A stretch of 64,000 bases of DNA, taken from contig CAWDLZ010000031.1 in assembly GCA_963803265.1 (NCBI GenBank), positions 9,646-73,645 on the forward strand, in the 5' to 3' direction. The stretch is from CAIKMD01 sp963803265 (GTDB taxonomy: Bacteria > Pseudomonadota > Alphaproteobacteria > ATCC43930 > CGMCC-115725). Below, piece after piece: positions 44,437 through 57,133 of this stretch (the stretch's first letter is position 1; the number at the start of each line of letters is the position of its first letter). The notes under the pieces are model-generated. The model was not told where the DNA came from, ran no database searches, and worked only from the letters and a program-made list of their open reading frames with translations. Both the position numbers and the translations under genes were made by a program.

Positions 44437-44817
44437 CTAAGCGGCCTTGTAGGCGATGATCTCGAGCTGAACGAACCCGACATGGATGGGGGCCGCGAAG
44501 GTCCGCCGCGCGGGACGCCGGCTCGGATCGGGGAAACATTCCGCCCAGTGCTTCAGAGCGGCATCGCGGTATTTTTCGTCGACGACATAGATCGTGAGCT
44601 TGGCGACGTCTTCGAGTCCCATGCCCGCGGCCTCCAGCACGCGCCTCAAGTTCGCAAAGGCGTTCCGGGCCTGATCGTCGATGTCGGCCGGCAATTTGCC
44701 GGTTTCGGGATCTTTGCCATGGATCGCGCCGGAGACGAGAAGCGGTCCGATCCGGCACGCAACCGGCGAGGCCTGGGGATGCTCCATCCCTTTGAGGTTG
44801 ATCACGTGTTGAGCCAT
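44437..44817 (-). CDS. RidA family (YjgF/YER057c) protein
   Basis: 126 residues with the family's trimer-interface and active-site features: SPVACRIGPLLVSGAIHGKD, the QARNAFANLRRVLEAAGMG helix, TIYVVDEKYRDAALKHW. The usual active-site Arg context near the end (RPARRTFAAPIHVGFVQLEI) is replaced in part, so deamination of 2-aminoacrylate is not certain; catabolic-cluster RidA homologues often have other roles. The start at 44817 has GGAGGACGGC upstream. First gene of the minus-strand operon leading to the molybdenum hydroxylase. Confidence 0.88.
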   Translation of the reverse strand: MAQHVINLKGMEHPQASPVACRIGPLLVSGAIHGKDPETGKLPADIDDQARNAFANLRRVLEAAGMGLEDVAKLTIYVVDEKYRDAALKHWAECFPDPSRRPARRTFAAPIHVGFVQLEIIAYKAA

Positions 44818-45038
44818 GCCGTCCTCCACTTTCGTTTCCTCGCTGCGCTCCGCGAATTCTAGCATCCCGAATCAATGCTGCACCGATAATTCTTGGTCGG
44901 CCCTACGCGCGCGTGATAGCTTTTCGCAAACGATGATCGACATCCGCGCTCATGTGATTTCCGGCGATAGGGCACGATTCCCTTGCGCGCCGCCCTTTCG
45001 CTCTGTTCGGCCTTGGCGAGAATTTCGGAGGAGGAACC

Positions 45039-45938
45039 ATGACGATCGAAAATATGCCGGTTAAGTTGCACGCGCTTTTGGGCAATTATCCGAATACGCT
45101 GGCCTTTAAGAAAGGCGAGGTTTGCTCCTCCCTGGTCGCGGTCGAGTTCGCCGATGTCAAGGTGGCGAACACGGGCTTCAAGCCACTGGTTCGGGAGCAT
45201 CGCTTCGATTTCGGCGAATTGGCAATCGTGACCTTTTTGCAGGCGAAGGTCTATGGCAAGCCCTATGTTCTCATGCCGGCCGTCGTCGTCTCGCGCGGTC
45301 AGCTTCAAACGATCGCCTACAATGCCGATCGTGGCACTCTCGGTCCTGGCGATCTCGCCGGCAAGCGAGTCGGCGTCCGCGCCTATACCCAGACGACTGG
45401 TGCTTGGGTGCGCGGCATTCTCGCCCAGGATTACGGAGTGAAGCTCGATCGCGTGCGGTGGATCACCTTCGAGGAGCCGCATCTCGCCGAATATCGCGAT
45501 CCAGATACGGTGGAGCGCGCGCCCGCAGGCAAGGAACTCGTCCAAATGCTTCTCGATGGCGAGCTCGACGCCGCTATTGTCGGCGACAGCTTGCCCGACA
45601 AGCGGCTGAAGACCTTGATTCCGGATGCGGAGGCGGTCGGCCGCCAATGGGCGGCACGTCATGGCGGCGTGCCGATCAATCACATGGCGGTAATCCGCCA
45701 ATCGATCTCGCAAGAACGGCCGGATGTGGTGAGGGAGGTTTTCCGCATGCTGGTCGAAAGTCAGAAGGCGGCGGTCGCGCCGAGCGCGGAGCAGAAGGCC
45801 GCGATTCGGTTTGGCGTCCCCGCGGTACGGGCCTCGCTCGAGATCATCATCGATTACTCGGTCAACCAGAAGCTCATTCCGCGCCGCTTTGCCGTGGATG
45901 AGCTGTTCGACGACACGACGCGCGGCCTGGGCGCGTAA
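45039..45938 (+). CDS. 4,5-dihydroxyphthalate decarboxylase-like / PhnD-like protein
   Basis: 299 residues. It resembles the Pht5-type decarboxylase family, which has a periplasmic-binding-protein-like fold: KPLVREHRFDFGELAIVTFL, VLMPAVVVSRGQLQTIAYN, GDLAGKRVGVRAYTQTTGAW, VRGILAQDYGVKLDRVRWIT. No signal peptide is present, favouring a cytoplasmic enzyme over a binding protein. TCGGAGGAGGAACC precedes the ATG. Divergent from the RidA operon across a 220-base gap in which I see no clear operator. It would fit a phthalate- or hydroxybenzoate-like route with the downstream AAHS carrier (inference). Confidence 0.8.
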   Translation: MTIENMPVKLHALLGNYPNTLAFKKGEVCSSLVAVEFADVKVANTGFKPLVREHRFDFGELAIVTFLQAKVYGKPYVLMPAVVVSRGQLQTIAYNADRGTLGPGDLAGKRVGVRAYTQTTGAWVRGILAQDYGVKLDRVRWITFEEPHLAEYRDPDTVERAPAGKELVQMLLDGELDAAIVGDSLPDKRLKTLIPDAEAVGRQWAARHGGVPINHMAVIRQSISQERPDVVREVFRMLVESQKAAVAPSAEQKAAIRFGVPAVRASLEIIIDYSVNQKLIPRRFAVDELFDDTTRGLGA

Positions 45939-46102
45939 CCGCTTGACACTCGGTCGCCCGTCGCGGCGCGCCCATCGATCGGGAGGGGCAAGGTTAGTCC
46001 CGGCTTCTCCGTGCTTTACCTCGCGGGGGCGTTGTGCGAGTCTTACGGCAACGCGGCGAAGCTCGCGAGCGGCACAGGGGCAAGGCGAGGCGGGCGCTAT
46101 TC

Positions 46103-47461
46103 ATGGCAAGCAGAATCGATGTTGCCGGAATAATCGACGGGCGGAAACTCGGGCGTTATCAGTTCGTGGTTTTTGCGCTCTGCGTTTCGTTCCTATTTCT
46201 CGACGGGTTCGATGCGCAGATGATCGGGTTCGTCGCGCCGTCGCTCGTGCGGGACTGGAAGCTGAACCGTATCGCGCTCGGCCCGATCTTCACCGCGGGG
46301 ACGCTCGGCTTCTCTCTCGGCGCGATGCTCTTCGGCATGCTGGCCGACCGTTATGGCCGAAGAGCTTCCTCGCTGTGGTGTCTCGCCTGTTTCGGGATAT
46401 TCAACATTCTCTCCGCGAGGGCGAACTCCGTCGAGGCCATGATGCTCTATCGCTTCATCGCTGGGCTGGGGATGGGCGGCGGCATGCCGAATGGATATGC
46501 GCTGATCTCCGAGTATTTTCCCCGTAGAATGCGCGCGACCGTCATCATGCTTTCCGCCTTCGGCTATTCGTTTGGCGCCAATGGCGGCGGCTGGGCCGCC
46601 GCCTTTTTCATCCCGCGCTATGGCTGGCCCTCGGTCTTCTATATTGGCGGCATCGCGCCGCTTGTGCTCGTCGTACTGCTGTGGCCGGGCTTGCCGGAAT
46701 CGATCCGCTTCCTCGTTTTGAAGCGCAGGCCGACAGCGCAAATCGCCGCTCTCATCGCCAAGATCGATCCGTCGCTGCACTTCGCCCCCCATACGACTTT
46801 CGTCCTCGAGGAAAGCGAGGCCAAGGGCTCGACGATTCGCCAGCTCTTCAGAAACGGAAGAGCGCTGGTCACGATTCTGCTATGGACCGCCGCCTTCATG
46901 AACCTGATGGTTCTGTCCTTCGTCGTGAACTGGTTCCCGACGCTCCTGACGCGAGCCGGCATGGACATGCAAACGGCGCTGATACTGACCGCGACCTTCG
47001 GCATCGGCGGCAACGCCGGCGTCGGTCTGTTGGGCTTCGCGATCGACCGCTGGGGCGCGCATCGCGTGCTGGGAGCCGGGTTTCTGTGCGTGGCGGCGGC
47101 GGTCGCGCTCATCGGCCCCGTCCATGGCTCCTTCGTCGCGCTCGCAGCCATCATGCTCGTCGTCGGCTTCTTCGTTCCCGGCGGCAACGCGGGAACGAGC
47201 GCCTTCGCGAGCAAGCTCTATCCGGTCTCCATGCGTTCCACCGGAATCGGCTGGACCTTGGGCGTCGGCCGGGCCGGTCAGCTTTTGAGCCCGATCCTGG
47301 GCACGCTGATGCTGGCGATGAATTGGGATTTGGCAAGGTTCTTCTACGCCGTCGCGATTCCCGCCCTGATCGCGGCTTTAGCCATTGGCTTGATCGATAA
47401 GGTGCGTCCTGCCGAGGCTCGCGGCGAGGCGGCGCCCGCGCCGGTGGCCGTGGCCGAATAG
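46103..47461 (+). CDS. MFS transporter, aromatic acid:H+ symporter (AAHS) family
   Basis: 452-residue twelve-helix carrier. AAHS hallmarks: LFLDGFDAQMIGFVAPSLV in helix 1, FGMLADRYGRRASS in loop 2-3, FIAGLGMGGGMPNGYALISE in helix 4 to loop, and GNAGTSAFASKLYPVSMRSTG in helices 10-11. Homologues (PcaK, BenK) import hydroxybenzoates. The open frame extends upstream to 46034, but homology begins at the ATG at 46103. It is followed 11 bases later by an SDR gene on the same strand. Confidence 0.92.
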   Translation: MASRIDVAGIIDGRKLGRYQFVVFALCVSFLFLDGFDAQMIGFVAPSLVRDWKLNRIALGPIFTAGTLGFSLGAMLFGMLADRYGRRASSLWCLACFGIFNILSARANSVEAMMLYRFIAGLGMGGGMPNGYALISEYFPRRMRATVIMLSAFGYSFGANGGGWAAAFFIPRYGWPSVFYIGGIAPLVLVVLLWPGLPESIRFLVLKRRPTAQIAALIAKIDPSLHFAPHTTFVLEESEAKGSTIRQLFRNGRALVTILLWTAAFMNLMVLSFVVNWFPTLLTRAGMDMQTALILTATFGIGGNAGVGLLGFAIDRWGAHRVLGAGFLCVAAAVALIGPVHGSFVALAAIMLVVGFFVPGGNAGTSAFASKLYPVSMRSTGIGWTLGVGRAGQLLSPILGTLMLAMNWDLARFFYAVAIPALIAALAIGLIDKVRPAEARGEAAPAPVAVAE

Positions 47462-47472
47462 AGGAGCGGAGG

Positions 47473-48249
47473 GTGAATATCGAGAACGGCGTTGCCATCG
47501 TCACGGGATCGGCAACGGGTATCGGCGCCGAGACCGCGAAGCGCCTTGCCTCGAAGGGATGCCGTGTCGTCATCAATTTCACGCGGAGCCGCAACGAAGC
47601 AGAAGCAACCGCCGCCGCTTGCCGAAACTTTGGCAGCGATGTCATCGTGCAGCAGGGCGATGTGTCCCAGGACAGCGACTGCAAGGCCATGGCGGCGGCG
47701 GCGCTCGAGCGATGGGGCCGCGTTGACGTCCTCGTGAACAGCGCGGGAAAGACGAAATCCGCTCCGATCGGCGACCTCGACGCGCTGAACGCGGAGGACT
47801 TTTCCGATGTCTATGCGGTCAACCTGATCGGCGCTTATCAGATGATCCGCGCCGTGGTGCCGCCGATGAGGAAGCAAGGCGGAGGTGCCGTCGTCAATGT
47901 CTCGGCATTGGGATCGCTGAATGGCGAGGGCAGCTCGATCGCTTATGCGGCATCGAAGGGCGCGTTGAATTCGCTCACGATCTCGCTGGCGCGCCAGCTC
48001 GCGCCCGTCATTCGCGTCAACGCCGTATGCCCTGGCTTCGTTGCGACGCGCTGGATGAAGAACCTGTTGGGCGAGGCGCGCTTCAACCAGCGCGTCAACG
48101 AGATGGCGAAAATAACGCCGGTGGGAAAAACTGCTTTCGCCGAGGACATCGCCGAGATGATCTGCTGGTTCATCGACGGTCCCGATCTGATCACGGGCGA
48201 GGTTCTGCCGATCGATTACGGAACCCGATTCGGGCTGCGCGCGCCCTGA
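47473..48249 (+). CDS. SDR family NAD(P)-dependent oxidoreductase
   Basis: 258-residue classical short-chain dehydrogenase: cofactor motif TGSATGIG (residues 11-18), NSAG strand, and catalytic SALGS...YAASKG (Ser-Tyr-Lys), with PGFVAT at the usual position. GTG start at 47473 preceded by GAGCGGAGG. The C-terminus ends IDYGTRFGLRAP. It converges with the phosphopantetheinyl transferase gene 11 bases away. It could serve the peptide cluster or the aromatic transport unit; the strand favours the latter. Confidence 0.92.
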   Translation: MNIENGVAIVTGSATGIGAETAKRLASKGCRVVINFTRSRNEAEATAAACRNFGSDVIVQQGDVSQDSDCKAMAAAALERWGRVDVLVNSAGKTKSAPIGDLDALNAEDFSDVYAVNLIGAYQMIRAVVPPMRKQGGGAVVNVSALGSLNGEGSSIAYAASKGALNSLTISLARQLAPVIRVNAVCPGFVATRWMKNLLGEARFNQRVNEMAKITPVGKTAFAEDIAEMICWFIDGPDLITGEVLPIDYGTRFGLRAP

Positions 48250-48260
48250 GAGAGCGCGTT

Positions 48261-48959
48261 CTAGGCCGCCGAAGCGATGCCGCCACCGGGCGCCGGCGGC
48301 GGATGTAGGCTCATCCGCCAATCCGCGCCCTCAGCGACGACCGCCGCGTGATGGGTAGGCGTTGGATTAAAGCATTGGATCGTCCAGCCGTCGCAATTCA
48401 TGAGGAGCGCGGGTGCGTCGCCGGGCGCCAGCGAAACCTCGAACCCGTCGAGTGGCAGCGACAAGCCGAAGCCACGCGCCTTCACATAGGCTTCCTTGCG
48501 CGTCCAGCAATTGAAGAACGCCTCGGTCTGAAGCTCGGGCGCGAGCGAGCGCAGGGCTGCGACTTCGGCGGCCGAGAAGTATCGCTCCGGAATTTTCTCC
48601 GAGGCAAACCGCGGATCGCGCTGCTCGATGTCGCACCCGAGTGCGATGCCGCGTGCGTGGCAGAAGAGCGCCATGCCGTGCGAGTGCGACAGATTGAAGC
48701 CGAGATCACTATCGGCAAGCGAAGGCTTGCCATAGGAGTTGCTGACAAATTGCAGGGTCTGCGGCGCGCAACCGAGTTCCTCGCCGAGCAGCCGGCGCAG
48801 AACGCCGTGTCGGGCGAGGTAGCGCCTTCGGTCGCGCGCGAAGCGAATGCGCGCCGCGCGTGCCGTCTCGTCCGGGTCGAGCGTCGCCTCGAGCTGGACG
48901 AGATCGAGCAACTCGGCGTCGAGATCGATCCAATGCACGTGAACGACCGGCACCGCCAT
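48261..48959 (-). CDS. 4'-phosphopantetheinyl transferase, Sfp type
   Basis: 232 residues. It transfers phosphopantetheine from CoA to carrier-domain serines. Mg-binding GCDIEQ and WTRKEAYVKARG are the diagnostic motifs; FNLSHSHGMALF is the CoA-binding strand. Its ATG lies a few bases after the corrected stop of the C-A-T-TE synthetase (TGA at 48964), so it is the fourth gene of the peptide operon and almost certainly activates the carrier domains at 49.9 and 54.5 kb. Confidence 0.94.
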   Translation of the reverse strand: MAVPVVHVHWIDLDAELLDLVQLEATLDPDETARAARIRFARDRRRYLARHGVLRRLLGEELGCAPQTLQFVSNSYGKPSLADSDLGFNLSHSHGMALFCHARGIALGCDIEQRDPRFASEKIPERYFSAAEVAALRSLAPELQTEAFFNCWTRKEAYVKARGFGLSLPLDGFEVSLAPGDAPALLMNCDGWTIQCFNPTPTHHAAVVAEGADWRMSLHPPPAPGGGIASAA

Positions 48960-48963
48960 CTTT

Positions 48964-52997
<4,034 letters not shown>

Positions 52998-53025
52998 GGC
53001 ATCACAAGACGAATGACGGCGCTGC

Positions 53026-54294
53026 TCAACGGTCCGCGCGAAACGACACGCGCAGCGATTTGAGCCCGCGCAAACCCAGATTCTCGCGCCAGACCAGCAC
53101 TTGGCGGTCGAGCGTCAGATCGGGTAGGCGGCGCAGCATGGTGGTGAAGGCAATCTGTCCTTCCATGCGTGCGAGCGGTGCGCCGAAGCAGAAATGCGCC
53201 GCCCAGCCGAAGGCGAGATGCCGGTTGTCCGGCCGCGTGAGATCGAGCCGGTCGGGCTCGGCAAAGCGCGTCGGATCGCGGTTGCCCGCGGCCATCACCG
53301 CCATCACCGCGTCGCGCTTGCGGATCGACTTCCCGCCCAGTTCGAAGTCCTCGGGCGCAATCCGCGCCGTGTGCTGGCTTGGGCTCTCGTAACGCAGCAG
53401 CTCTTCCACTGCGCTCTCGATGAGCGCCGGATCGTCCCTGAGCTGGGCTAGCGCCTCCGGTTTGCGCAACAGGGTCAGCAGCCCATTGCCGATCAAATTG
53501 GTTGTGGTCTCCTGACCGCCCACCATCGTGACGATGGTGTTGGCGATGATCTCTTCCTCGGTGAGCCGCGCGCCGTCGACCTCGGCGGTCATCAACGAAT
53601 GGATGAGGCCCTCGCGCGGCAGTCTTTCGTGTTCGCGGATGGCGGCCCGGAAATAAACGGTCATGGCTTCGACGCTTTTCAACACGCGGCTGGCGCGATC
53701 GGGATTATGCTGGAAATTGCCCAACATCTCGGCGAAGTCCGCCGACCAGGATTTAAGCAATGCGTGATCGCCCGTGGGCACGCCCAGCATTTCAGCGGTC
53801 ACGATGGCTGGAAGCGGCGCTGCGAAATCCGCGATCACGTCCATCCGACCCTTCGGCGCGGCGCGGTCGATGAGCCGGTCGGCAATGTCGGCGATATGCG
53901 CGCGCAAGCCCTCGATCCGGCGGGGCGTGAACGCCGTCGAGCATAGCTTGCGCAGCCGCGTATGCGCGGGCGCGTCCATGAACAGCATCTGCTTGGTCAT
54001 GACCTTGGCGATGGGTTCCAGCGCGCCGATGCCCAGTGCCGTGATCTGCTCGGGTGTCGGCGTGCGGTCGGCCGAGAATTTATGCAGTACCGTGATGCAA
54101 TCGGCATAGCCGGTGACGACCCAGGCGTGAAGGAACGGATCCCAATGCACGGGATCGGCCTCGCGCAGCTTGGCGTAAAGCGGATAGGGATCGGCCAGGA
54201 CCGCCGGGTCCATGAGCTGATAGAGGCTCAGGCTTCGATCGGGCCGGCAGGACGAAAGGCCCAGGGAATCGGGAGCCAAATTCCGCTCTCGCAC
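53026..54294 (-). CDS. Cytochrome P450 of the peptide cluster
   Basis: 422-residue soluble bacterial P450. I-helix GGQETTT (oxygen activation), K-helix EELLRYESPSQ, and heme-thiolate loop FGWAAHFCFGAPLAR with Cys369. Three bases separate it from the upstream A-T gene and 28 bases from the downstream C-A-T-TE gene, so all are on one transcript. P450s in such positions commonly hydroxylate a carrier-bound amino acid or the released peptide; leucine is the likely candidate here (inference). Redox partners are not encoded nearby. Confidence 0.94.
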   Translation of the reverse strand: MRERNLAPDSLGLSSCRPDRSLSLYQLMDPAVLADPYPLYAKLREADPVHWDPFLHAWVVTGYADCITVLHKFSADRTPTPEQITALGIGALEPIAKVMTKQMLFMDAPAHTRLRKLCSTAFTPRRIEGLRAHIADIADRLIDRAAPKGRMDVIADFAAPLPAIVTAEMLGVPTGDHALLKSWSADFAEMLGNFQHNPDRASRVLKSVEAMTVYFRAAIREHERLPREGLIHSLMTAEVDGARLTEEEIIANTIVTMVGGQETTTNLIGNGLLTLLRKPEALAQLRDDPALIESAVEELLRYESPSQHTARIAPEDFELGGKSIRKRDAVMAVMAAGNRDPTRFAEPDRLDLTRPDNRHLAFGWAAHFCFGAPLARMEGQIAFTTMLRRLPDLTLDRQVLVWRENLGLRGLKSLRVSFRADR

Positions 54295-54297
54295 GTG

Positions 54298-56181
54298 TCA
54301 GCCGCCAAGCAGGCGCTGCGCTTCTTCGTCGCTCATCGCCTGGAGCTTTGCGACGAATAGCTTTTCGATGGTGGCCGCAAGATTGGCCACGGTCTGGGCT
54401 TCGAACAGATGCCATAGCGTCAGCTCGACGCCGAAAGCCTCGCGCGCTCGGATGACAACTTGTGTCGCCAGCAGCGAGTGCCCTCCGACGAGAAAGAAAT
54501 TATCGTCTACACCGATCCGGCTGATGCCCAGTACCTCGCGGACGATCGCGGCCAGGCGCTCTTCGGTCGGCGAGGCCGGCGCGCGGAATCGGGCATGGTC
54601 GAGCGTGTTGTCTTGCGTCGGCTCGGGCAGCCCAGCTTTGTCGAGCTTGCCGCTGCTCGTCAGTGGCAGCGCGCCAAGGCCGACGAACGCCGCCGGAATC
54701 ATGTAGTCGGGCAGTGAAGCTTCGAGGAACGCCCAGAGCTCTTCCGAGGATGGCTTTAGGTCGCCGGCCGGAACGACATAGGCCACGAGCTGCTTTTCGC
54801 CGCCGGCCGATAGGCGCGCCACGACCGCGCAGGAGGCAACCGAGTCATGGCGCGTCAATGCCGCGGCGACGCCATCGGGCTCCACGCGATAGCCGCGAAT
54901 CTTTTCCTGATCGTCAAGCCGGCCGCGAAACGCAATCTCGCCGCTCGGCAGGATGCAGCCGAGATCGCCAGTGCGATAAAGCCGCGCGCCCGCAACCCCG
55001 CTGAATTTGTCGGGAACGAAACGCTCTTCGGTCAGCGCGGGGCGGTTGCGATAGCCGCGGCCAACGCCGGCGCCGCCAATGTATATCTCGCCTGGCCATC
55101 CTTCGGCGACTTCGTTGCCGTGCTCGTCTAGAAAAAGAATTTTCGTATTGGCGATCGGTTTGCCGATCGAGGGCAGCTCGCCCGCTTCGGCGCGTGTCGA
55201 GACCGTGCCCGAGGTCGCGACCACGGTGCATTCCGTAGGGCCGTAATTATTGACGACGGTGAACGGCAAGTTGGGTCGTGGAAAGGTGTGCAGCCTGTCG
55301 GCGCCGGTCAACAGGAATTTGAGCGCGGTGTCGGCTGGCCAGTCCATCGACATCAGCTGTTCGGCCAAGGCGGTCGGAGCGAAGGCAATGCCGACCTTCT
55401 CGTTGACGAGGAATTGCCGTAGCAGAACAGGGGAAGCGGACGAATTGCGCGGTACGAGCGATACGCAAGCGCCAGTCGCGAGATAAGGCCACACTTCCCA
55501 GATTGCAGCATCGAAGCCAAGCCCGGCTAGATGGCTCGACCGGTATTCCGGCGTCACGCCGAAAGCGTCTTGGTGCCAGGCGATCAGATTTTCGAGGTTG
55601 GCGTGGGTGATCTCGACGCCCTTGGGCTCGCCGGTCGAGCCCGAGGTGTAGATCACGTAGGCGAGGTCGGCGGACGCACTGTCCTCGAGGGTCGTACGCG
55701 AGCCGAAATAAGCGAAGCCATGGCTTTCCGGATCGAGCGCCACGGGAACCCGCTCGGCGCTGGACAGGCGGGTGACGGTCGCCCCCGGCCCGATCACCAC
55801 GGGCGCTTGCGCATCGTCTAACAACGCGCGCAAACGCTCATCCGGCCATCTCGGGTCGAGCGGTAGGAATGCTCCGCCCGCGCGCCATGCGGCCAAGGCG
55901 GCGGCGATCCGGTCGAAGGAGCGCTCGATCGCGATGCCAACAACGACTTCGCTGCCCACGCCGACCGACCGCAGGAATCCCGCCAGCTCGTTCGCGCGCG
56001 CGTCCAGCTCGCCATAGCTCATGCTGGCGCCGCCAGCGCGAAGCGCCGGGTCGCGAGGATGCTTGGCGGCGTGCGCGGCGACACGGTGCGCAATGGCTGT
56101 TCGCGGCTGCGCCGTCGCCGGCGAGGCCTGATCGCTCTGTGCGCCATCCTTGGCAGCCTCTGAATTTTTCTGGTTTGACAT
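54298..56181 (-). CDS. Nonribosomal peptide synthetase, A-T loading protein (predicted leucine)
   Basis: 627 residues from ATG 56181 (a TTG nine bases earlier is possible; neither has a strong ribosome site). Adenylation domain about 30-520: YTSGSTGEPKG, GFDAAIWEVWPYL, NNYGPTECT, YRTGDL, LTSSGKLDK. Carrier domain with Ser569 in VGGHSLL. Aligned by eye, the ten pocket residues are D-A-W-F-L-G-N-V-V-K, identical to a known leucine code. With no condensation domain it acts as the initiation module, handing leucine to the C domain of the synthetase at 48964. The C-terminal tail (KLQAMSDEEAQRLLGG) may be a docking segment. Confidence 0.92.
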   Translation of the reverse strand: MSNQKNSEAAKDGAQSDQASPATAQPRTAIAHRVAAHAAKHPRDPALRAGGASMSYGELDARANELAGFLRSVGVGSEVVVGIAIERSFDRIAAALAAWRAGGAFLPLDPRWPDERLRALLDDAQAPVVIGPGATVTRLSSAERVPVALDPESHGFAYFGSRTTLEDSASADLAYVIYTSGSTGEPKGVEITHANLENLIAWHQDAFGVTPEYRSSHLAGLGFDAAIWEVWPYLATGACVSLVPRNSSASPVLLRQFLVNEKVGIAFAPTALAEQLMSMDWPADTALKFLLTGADRLHTFPRPNLPFTVVNNYGPTECTVVATSGTVSTRAEAGELPSIGKPIANTKILFLDEHGNEVAEGWPGEIYIGGAGVGRGYRNRPALTEERFVPDKFSGVAGARLYRTGDLGCILPSGEIAFRGRLDDQEKIRGYRVEPDGVAAALTRHDSVASCAVVARLSAGGEKQLVAYVVPAGDLKPSSEELWAFLEASLPDYMIPAAFVGLGALPLTSSGKLDKAGLPEPTQDNTLDHARFRAPASPTEERLAAIVREVLGISRIGVDDNFFLVGGHSLLATQVVIRAREAFGVELTLWHLFEAQTVANLAATIEKLFVAKLQAMSDEEAQRLLGG

Positions 56182-56292
56182 CGCGATCAAACAAGCCAGA
56201 GACAGATTACATTTCCCTTACCCCTAGCGCGCTTTAACGCTGATCGTGGCAATGGAACGCATGCTTCGGCGCTTCGCTCAACCATTATTTCC

Positions 56293-56315
56293 GTTTACCT
56301 TGACATCGGTTTACC
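56293..56315 (+). promoter_or_regulatory. Direct repeat GTTTACC-N9-GTTTACC, site 1
   Basis: Two identical 7-base units 16 bases apart, 51 bases before the class II aldolase start at 56367. The same arrangement and spacing recurs at 57071. TTGACA overlaps the spacer (56299-56304) and could be a -35 element. Likely a shared activator or repressor site for the catabolic cluster. Confidence 0.5.
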
Positions 56316-56366
56316 ATGCGAGATGCATCGCCCGTGTGCATCGAAGAATAAGGAGACGACTTCCGC

Positions 56367-57065
56367 ATGACTCAATTGCTCAGAGACAAACTCGTCGAGG
56401 CCGGCCGCATCCTTGCTAGCCAAGGCCAGGGCGACTATGTAGCGGGCCATATCACGGTGCGCTTGCCGGATGAGCCCAGCCGCTTTCTGATGAAGCCGGC
56501 TGGTATCGTGATCGAGGAAATGACATCGGGGAACATCATCACGGTCGATAGCGACGGCAATAAAGTTGACGGCGCGATGCCGCGCCACAGCGAGGTCTTC
56601 ATCCATTCCGAGGTGCTACGCGCCCGACGCGAGCTGAACTGCGTCATTCATACCCACCCGATCCACGCGGTGGCGTTCTCCTCGCTTGGGCGGGCATTGT
56701 TGCCAGTCGGCAATGATGGAATTTATTTCCACGATAAGCTGCCGGTGTTTTCCGAGACTACCGACCTGATCATCGATCAAGCGCGCGGCAAGGCGGTGGC
56801 TCGCTGCCTCGGTGCAAATAGCGCGTTGCTGCTGCGCAATCACGGCATCGTCGCCGCCGCCGCCAGCATCGAAGAGGCGGTTTGGGTCGCGCTCAAGCTC
56901 GAAAAAGCGTGCCGCGTGCAGCTTCTGGCCGAATCGGCCGGCGGCCCGAAGCTAACCGCCCGTTCCGAGGACATTGCCCCAAAGAACCAGCGGGCCAACC
57001 GTCCCGACCTGCACAAGAACGTGTTCGGCTATCTCACGCGGTGCTGCGCACGGCTTTATGGCTAA
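56367..57065 (+). CDS. Class II aldolase/adducin family protein
   Basis: 232-residue zinc-dependent aldolase-fold protein. Zinc ligands CVIHTHPIHAVAF and LLLRNHGIVAAA; phosphate/substrate loop KPAGIVIEEM; RHSEVFIHSEVL. Family members are fuculose-type aldolases or, in aromatic and ketoacid catabolism, decarboxylases such as 3-hydroxy-2-methylpyridine- or hydroxyphenyl-type enzymes. The start at 56367 has AAGGAGACGACTTCC upstream. First gene of the plus-strand cluster, divergent from the peptide synthetase operon. Confidence 0.88.
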   Translation: MTQLLRDKLVEAGRILASQGQGDYVAGHITVRLPDEPSRFLMKPAGIVIEEMTSGNIITVDSDGNKVDGAMPRHSEVFIHSEVLRARRELNCVIHTHPIHAVAFSSLGRALLPVGNDGIYFHDKLPVFSETTDLIIDQARGKAVARCLGANSALLLRNHGIVAAAASIEEAVWVALKLEKACRVQLLAESAGGPKLTARSEDIAPKNQRANRPDLHKNVFGYLTRCCARLYG

Positions 57066-57070
57066 GTTTC

Positions 57071-57093
57071 GTTTACCCTGCTTTCTGTTTACC
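57071..57093 (+). promoter_or_regulatory. Direct repeat GTTTACC-N9-GTTTACC, site 2
   Basis: Same 16-base period as site 1, 40 bases before the LLM gene at 57134. TTTACC (57072-57077) and TACACT (57095-57100), 17 bases apart, could double as -35/-10 elements. Confidence 0.5.
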
Positions 57094-57133
57094 ATACACT
57101 AGCGCGCGACCGGGCACGCCTAGGAGGACAGGA

